This document shows, one piece after another, positions 42,482-43,272 of a stretch of 43,272 nucleotides of DNA (positions are counted from its first letter, which is position 1; every line of letters begins with the position of its first letter). The notes beneath the pieces were generated by a model that had not been told where the DNA came from, did not search any database, and worked only from the letters and a program-made list of their open reading frames with translations. Source of the stretch: Ignavibacteriales bacterium (GTDB lineage: Bacteria; Bacteroidota; Ignavibacteria; T3Sed10-11); contig PWXV01000309.1 in NCBI GenBank assembly GCA_003568415.1, forward strand, positions 1-43,272. The letters run 5' to 3'. The position numbers and the translations under genes were made by a program.

Positions 42482-43272
42482 TGTAATGCCTCCTGAGCAA
42501 GTGTTACAACCGATCTCGTTTCAGGTTTGAAGTACTCACGGGCGACGCGCTGGATGTCTTCGGGAGTTACTTTGTCATACAGGTCGTAAAGGTTATTCAT
42601 TGTGTTATAATCGCCCGTTAATTGAATATAGTGTGAAACGGTTCGTGCAACCGAGCTCGCCGTGCTCAGTCCCATTGCAAAACTATAGCGTAAATACGAT
42701 TGTATCTCATCCAGCCGCTCCTGCGATATAGGATTTTGCTGAAGATCTTCAATAGCATCATATATTTCCTGCTCAACACGCTGAACGTTATCCTCACCTT
42801 TGATCCTGCTCATTATAGTAAATAAATACGGATCGCGCCGGTCGGTATAGCCGCCTGAAATAAAATCAACCAGCTCCTCGTCGACGACCAGTTTCTGATA
42901 TAGCGGCGCGCTCTGTGAAAAGAGCAGCTCACCAATTATGTTCAGGGCAGGGATATCGATATTTGTTTCATCAAATTCGGGTACTTTATAACCGATCATT
43001 ATGTGCGGGAGTGTTGCACTACCCCACTCAATATGCGATCGTTTTTCCTCTGTCTGCGGCGGCTCTTCAGGTATCTCAACTGTCCAGGTACCCGGTTCCC
43101 AGTCGCCGTAATATTTTTCAGCAAGCTCAACAAGCCGTGCATGGTTTACATCACCGGCAACAACAACGGTGCAATATTCGGGACGGTAGTATCGATCGAA
43201 GAATGTTAAACTGTAATCGAATTGATTCGGCATATCTTTTATGTCTTCAAGATAACCGAGTGTTGTATGTCC
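42478..43272 (-). CDS. M16-family zinc peptidase, C-terminal part (runs off window)
   Basis: The frame is open to the last base of the window; 264 codons plus a stop are visible. The first residues, GHTTLGYLEDIKDM, and then FFDRYYRPEYCTVVVAGDVNH are the middle of an M16 peptidase. The last part is a second-lobe domain (HIEWGSATLPHIMIGYKVP...). ATG 43233 is internal, not the start. The N-terminal signal and HxxEH zinc site should lie beyond 43272. It is translationally coupled (ATGA) to the inactive partner downstream. Confidence 0.92.
   Translation of the reverse strand, partial: GHTTLGYLEDIKDMPNQFDYSLTFFDRYYRPEYCTVVVAGDVNHARLVELAEKYYGDWEPGTWTVEIPEEPPQTEEKRSHIEWGSATLPHIMIGYKVPEFDETNIDIPALNIIGELLFSQSAPLYQKLVVDEELVDFISGGYTDRRDPYLFTIMSRIKGEDNVQRVEQEIYDAIEDLQQNPISQERLDEIQSYLRYSFAMGLSTASSVARTVSHYIQLTGDYNTMNNLYDLYDKVTPEDIQRVAREYFKPETRSVVTLAQEALQ

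Overview
The window is a 43 kb piece of chromosome from a Gram-negative bacterium. Evidence for an outer membrane includes an Omp85-type barrel, a DUF5916 barrel, a DUF3078-like barrel, a TonB-type transducer and a barrel fused to SppA. The mix of DUF5916, DUF3078-like and barrel-SppA proteins, sigma-54 signalling and moderate GC suggests a member of the Fibrobacteres-Chlorobi-Bacteroidetes superphylum or a nearby uncultured phylum (Marinimicrobia, KSB1 or Calditrichota type). This placement is inference; no rRNA or taxonomic marker is present.

Layout. 1-1150: a repeat island. A single-domain GIY-YIG nuclease gene lies among palindromic hairpins and inside a 26-bp direct repeat, followed by 31 tandem octamers. 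1151-5903: a signalling block with a stand-alone receiver, a PAS-PAS histidine kinase and an NtrC-type sigma-54 activator in one operon, then a good -24/-12 promoter in front of a TonB-like gene, then a degenerate receiver. 6024-6965: an aldo/keto reductase. 7039-11658 (minus): barrel-SppA fusion, DUF3078-like barrel, SCP2-domain protein and R2-like ligand-binding oxidase (R2lox), tightly packed. 11856-15065 (minus): a two-TM protein and a CBM9-DUF5916 barrel. 15179-19684: EamA transporter, family 2 glycosyltransferase, alpha/beta hydrolase, BioY and an unknown protein.

19752-28937 is the type II fatty-acid cluster: yceD, rpmF, plsX, fabH, fabD, a cysteine-cluster protein, fabG, acpP, fabF, rnc and gcvPB. 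A TTGACT-17-TATATT promoter precedes it and a strong intrinsic terminator ends it. 29055-32456 holds an Omp85-like protein, rsmE and trkA; two tandem trkH paralogues follow (32502-35396). The first has lost the pore-loop glycine in two of four selectivity-filter segments.

35472-36091 is a Phd/PIN toxin-antitoxin pair. 36114-39791 (minus) is a histidine-degradation pair (hutI and a fused ftcD) with a second toxin-antitoxin pair (UPF0175/DUF3368) between the two genes. A second aldo/keto reductase and a paired M16 peptidase system end the window; the upstream M16 gene runs off the right edge.

The most promising leads for undescribed biology are the GIY-YIG/hairpin island, the R2lox-SCP2 operon with its envelope proteins, and the tandem TrkH pair with divergent filters.
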